Assembly: GCA_902619315.1 (NCBI GenBank)
Contig: CACNDW010000002.1
Coordinates: 108,970 to 172,969, forward strand
Direction of reading: 5' to 3'
Length of the DNA stretch: 64,000 nt
Source: an uncultured Bacteroidota bacterium
GTDB taxonomy: Bacteria; Bacteroidota; Bacteroidia; Flavobacteriales; Flavobacteriaceae
Every line of letters begins with the position of its first letter. Position 1 is the stretch's first letter. Shown one piece after another: positions 61,097 to 64,000 of the stretch. Under the pieces are notes generated by a model. That model was given only the letters and a program-made list of their open reading frames with translations. It made no database searches and was not told where the DNA came from. A program made the position numbers and the translations under genes.

Positions 61097-62863
61097 CTAT
61101 CGATTTTGTTGTTCAATCCAAAAATGAATTTTTTTCTCTAATATACTTAGAGGTAAAGCACCATCTTCTAATACCTTTCTGTGAAAGGTTTTGATATCAA
61201 AACGATCCCCCATTTGTTCTTCAGCTAAGTCACGTAGCTCTCGAATCTTAAGTTGTCCAATTTTATATGAAAGTGCTTGAGCTGGATTAGCCATATAACG
61301 TTCGATTTCAGAAGTAAGCTTTTCCTCAGAGTCCCCTTCATTTTCCAATGAGTAAGCAATTGCATCTTCTCTTGTCCAGCCTTTGGAATGAAGACCTGTA
61401 TCCACGACCAATCGTATTGCTCGATGCATTTCCATATTGAGCATACCAAAATATTGATATGGGTCATCATACAATCCCAATTCTCTACCCAAAGACTCCG
61501 TATAAAGTGCCCAACCCTCTGAAAAAGCACTATAAAAAGAGTTTTTACGGAAATTAGGTAACTTTTGATTCTCCTGTTGAATGGAAATTTGAAAATGATG
61601 CCCAGGAATGGCCTCGTGTAAAAACAGGGCTTCATTGTCAAAAATATTATATTTTCGAACATTAGGAATCGGAACATAAAAAATTCCAGGTCTTGATCCA
61701 TCTAAGGACCCTCTATTATAGTGAGCTGCTGCCGATTTTTCTCTGAAAGCTTCTACTCGTCTGATTTCAAAAGGGGTTTTTGGCTGAAGATCAAATTGTT
61801 GATCCACAAAGGGTTTAATCTTTTCATACATCAATTTAAAGTTCTCGATAACCTGATCAGCAGTATCGAAAGGCATTAAGTTTTTATCAGTTCGTACATG
61901 TTCAAAAAATTCCAATAAAGAGCCTTTAAATCCAACCTCTTTCATTACATTTTTCATTTCTTTTCGAATACGCGCCACTTCTTTCAGGCCCAGGTTATGG
62001 ATTTCATCAGCAGACATATCTGTTGTGGTGTAAACCTGTATAGCATACTTGTAATATTCCTCACCATCTGGAAGTGCTCCATAACCACTACTCTCTCTCC
62101 CAGCTTCATAATAGGGTCCAGCCATAAAATCACGAAGTTTTTGATATGCAGGAATAATTTTATCATTGATTATTTGCTTATATGAAGCTATCAATTCTGC
62201 TTTTTCATCCTTTGTAAATCCATCTGGAAGATTTTTGATAGGGTTATAGAACAAATGAGACGTTAATTTGGTATCTGCCATTGTAGACAATTGAGGAATT
62301 ACTTTTTCGATCAGAGATTTTGGTAAAACATATCCCTTTTCGATACCTTCTTTCATCTTTTCTTCTGCACTTGACATCCAATTTATATAACCTTCCAAGC
62401 GAACAAGCCAGTTTCGGTAATCATCAGGTGTGACAAAAGGTTGGGCTCCCTTTCCTGAGGCTAATTGCCCCATGGTTAACTGGAAAGTCCACATTTGATC
62501 AATGGGCATCAAATCCTTATTGAAACTAATTCCTTTCAATTCCAGTTTCAGATCACGAAGAAGAATATTTTTGCTCATCAAATCGTCTGATGAGAGACGT
62601 TGATTGTCAAAATAATTAAGACGATCTATGTAAAAAGTTAAAAAACGTTTTTGTTTTGCTAGAAAATCTGAAGACAAAAAATCAGGCAAGCTATCATTGT
62701 ATCGATGATCACCTAAAAAAGTTCCGTTTATACGGTATAATTCCAAGGATTCTTGGAAATATTCTTCCAAAAGATTATCAAAACCTTTATTTTTTTCTTG
62801 ATTGAAAAAATTACAGGCTACCAAAAAATAAAAACCAAAAAATAGAGGTGCTTTTTTCATCAT
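61097..62863 (-). CDS. DUF885 family lipoprotein (putative metallo-peptidase-like)
   Basis: LFLHEAIPGHHFQISIQ, SAFSEGWALYTESLG; lipobox-like FLVAC. Confidence 0.93.
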   Translation of the reverse strand: MMKKAPLFFGFYFLVACNFFNQEKNKGFDNLLEEYFQESLELYRINGTFLGDHRYNDSLPDFLSSDFLAKQKRFLTFYIDRLNYFDNQRLSSDDLMSKNILLRDLKLELKGISFNKDLMPIDQMWTFQLTMGQLASGKGAQPFVTPDDYRNWLVRLEGYINWMSSAEEKMKEGIEKGYVLPKSLIEKVIPQLSTMADTKLTSHLFYNPIKNLPDGFTKDEKAELIASYKQIINDKIIPAYQKLRDFMAGPYYEAGRESSGYGALPDGEEYYKYAIQVYTTTDMSADEIHNLGLKEVARIRKEMKNVMKEVGFKGSLLEFFEHVRTDKNLMPFDTADQVIENFKLMYEKIKPFVDQQFDLQPKTPFEIRRVEAFREKSAAAHYNRGSLDGSRPGIFYVPIPNVRKYNIFDNEALFLHEAIPGHHFQISIQQENQKLPNFRKNSFYSAFSEGWALYTESLGRELGLYDDPYQYFGMLNMEMHRAIRLVVDTGLHSKGWTREDAIAYSLENEGDSEEKLTSEIERYMANPAQALSYKIGQLKIRELRDLAEEQMGDRFDIKTFHRKVLEDGALPLSILEKKIHFWIEQQNR

Positions 62864-62887
62864 ATAATCTTCTAAAATTTACAAAAT

Positions 62888-62909
62888 TTGATACACTATA
62901 AGGTATCAA
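62888..62909. repeat. 7-bp perfect inverted repeat upstream of the DUF885 gene
   Basis: TTGATAC-ACTATAAG-GTATCAA, about 25 nt upstream (minus strand) of the start at 62863. Confidence 0.5.
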
Positions 62910-63270
62910 TAAATAAATGATAATTAATATAATTTACCTTATTAAGTATTATTAAAAATATTAAAAAAATTAAGATGCTTTGTGTATAAGATATAGCAAA
63001 ATAAACAAGTGGTATTCTAATCCACCACTTATACCTGACTTTTTCACACGCAGTGTTTTGTAGTAACAAATACCACGTTTCTATTTTGGTAACACATTAT
63101 AACTCATGTAAAAACAATAATTTAGACATCATCTGTGAATTGTTTAATTAAATTACTTATGGATTACGTTCATCCGTTTTACGTTAAATAAGCTAAGAAA
63201 GGCTCTTAAAACGTCCTATTTGAACTAAAACTAATACTCTGCAGCGTGTAGTATGGGTGAATTAGTAAAA

Positions 63271-63873
63271 TTAACCACGTTTGCGGTCCTCTAAAATTAA
63301 TAAAACATCTTCAAGGGATTTCCCTTTTGATTTTAATAAAATTAGGTAGTGAAAAAATAAATCTGCTGCCTCCTCCATAAACAGTTCTTCGTTATTAGCT
63401 ATAGCTTCAATAACCATCTCAAAACTCTCCTCACCTACCTTTTGGGCAATTTTATGAATACCCTTATCAAATAAGCTACTTACATAGCTTTTCTTTAAAG
63501 GATTTTTCTTACGATCTTCGATAACAGCCTCCAATTCTCTTACTAAACTCAAACCAGATAAGTTGTCCTCTCCCCAACATGTATCATTTCCTAAGTGACA
63601 AGTGGGTCCAATCGGAAAAGCTTTTATCAAAATGGCGTCTTGGTCACAATCAATCTTGATTGAAACTAATTTTAAAAAATTACCGCTTGTCTCTCCTTTC
63701 GTCCACAATCTTTGTTTACTTCTGCTAAAAAAAGTAACCTTTCCTGAGGACTGCGTCTTCTCCAAAGCTTCCTGATTCATATACCCTAACATTAAAACTT
63801 TTAGGGTTTGCTCATCTTGAACTATAGCCGGTAAAAGGCCATTATTATTTTTATTAAAATTGGCTGTTTTCAT
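63271..63873 (-). CDS. hisIE: bifunctional phosphoribosyl-AMP cyclohydrolase / phosphoribosyl-ATP diphosphatase
   Basis: [65 protein letters not shown]. Confidence 0.97.
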   Translation of the reverse strand: MKTANFNKNNNGLLPAIVQDEQTLKVLMLGYMNQEALEKTQSSGKVTFFSRSKQRLWTKGETSGNFLKLVSIKIDCDQDAILIKAFPIGPTCHLGNDTCWGEDNLSGLSLVRELEAVIEDRKKNPLKKSYVSSLFDKGIHKIAQKVGEESFEMVIEAIANNEELFMEEAADLFFHYLILLKSKGKSLEDVLLILEDRKRG

Positions 63874-64000
63874 AAGATGGTTCTTGTTGGAATATTTTCT
63901 TCATTTAAAATCTGTTTAAGTTGCGGTAATTTTATCTCACCAAAGTGAAAAACACTGGCCGCAAGCGCAGCATCAGCTTTTCCTTTTGTGAATGCATCCA
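63870..64000 (-). CDS. hisF: imidazole glycerol phosphate synthase subunit HisF (C-terminal part, continues past window end)
   Basis: Reverse complement translates [46 protein letters not shown] overlap with hisIE. Confidence 0.9.
   Translation of the reverse strand, partial: DAFTKGKADAALAASVFHFGEIKLPQLKQILNEENIPTRTIL

Overview
This 64 kb window looks like a Bacteroidota chromosome. The evidence is TAnnTTTG-type promoter elements, a DUF5686/carboxypeptidase-regulatory-like protein, bifunctional HisIE, a fused E1 alpha/beta dehydrogenase and a typical bacterial small SRP RNA. Most of it is compact housekeeping sequence: pcm, smpB, clpB, nnr, glyA, pheT, recG, a PcrA/UvrD-type helicase, holA, uvrA, glmM, aroC, mutS2, ung and hisIE. 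I see no CRISPR array, prophage, IS element or tRNA. The best candidate for an uncharacterised system is the tightly packed + strand cluster at 11715-19964. It encodes a planctomycete-type cytochrome/PSD1 protein, a Tat-exported DUF1501 protein, a membrane DUF2231-cytochrome c-LRR-FN3-associated chimera, and a PL8-type polysaccharide lyase, with no SusC/SusD nearby. Other points of interest: an SRP RNA whose 3' end lies 12 nt from an SDR start codon; -7 promoter elements that abut start codons (candidate leaderless mRNAs for pcm, smpB and glmM); an M1-peptidase-like/beta-barrel protein that lacks its zinc motif and has no canonical start at its signal peptide; and convergent genes sharing TTAA stop codons. 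All calls were made by reading the sequence. No database search or folding program was run.
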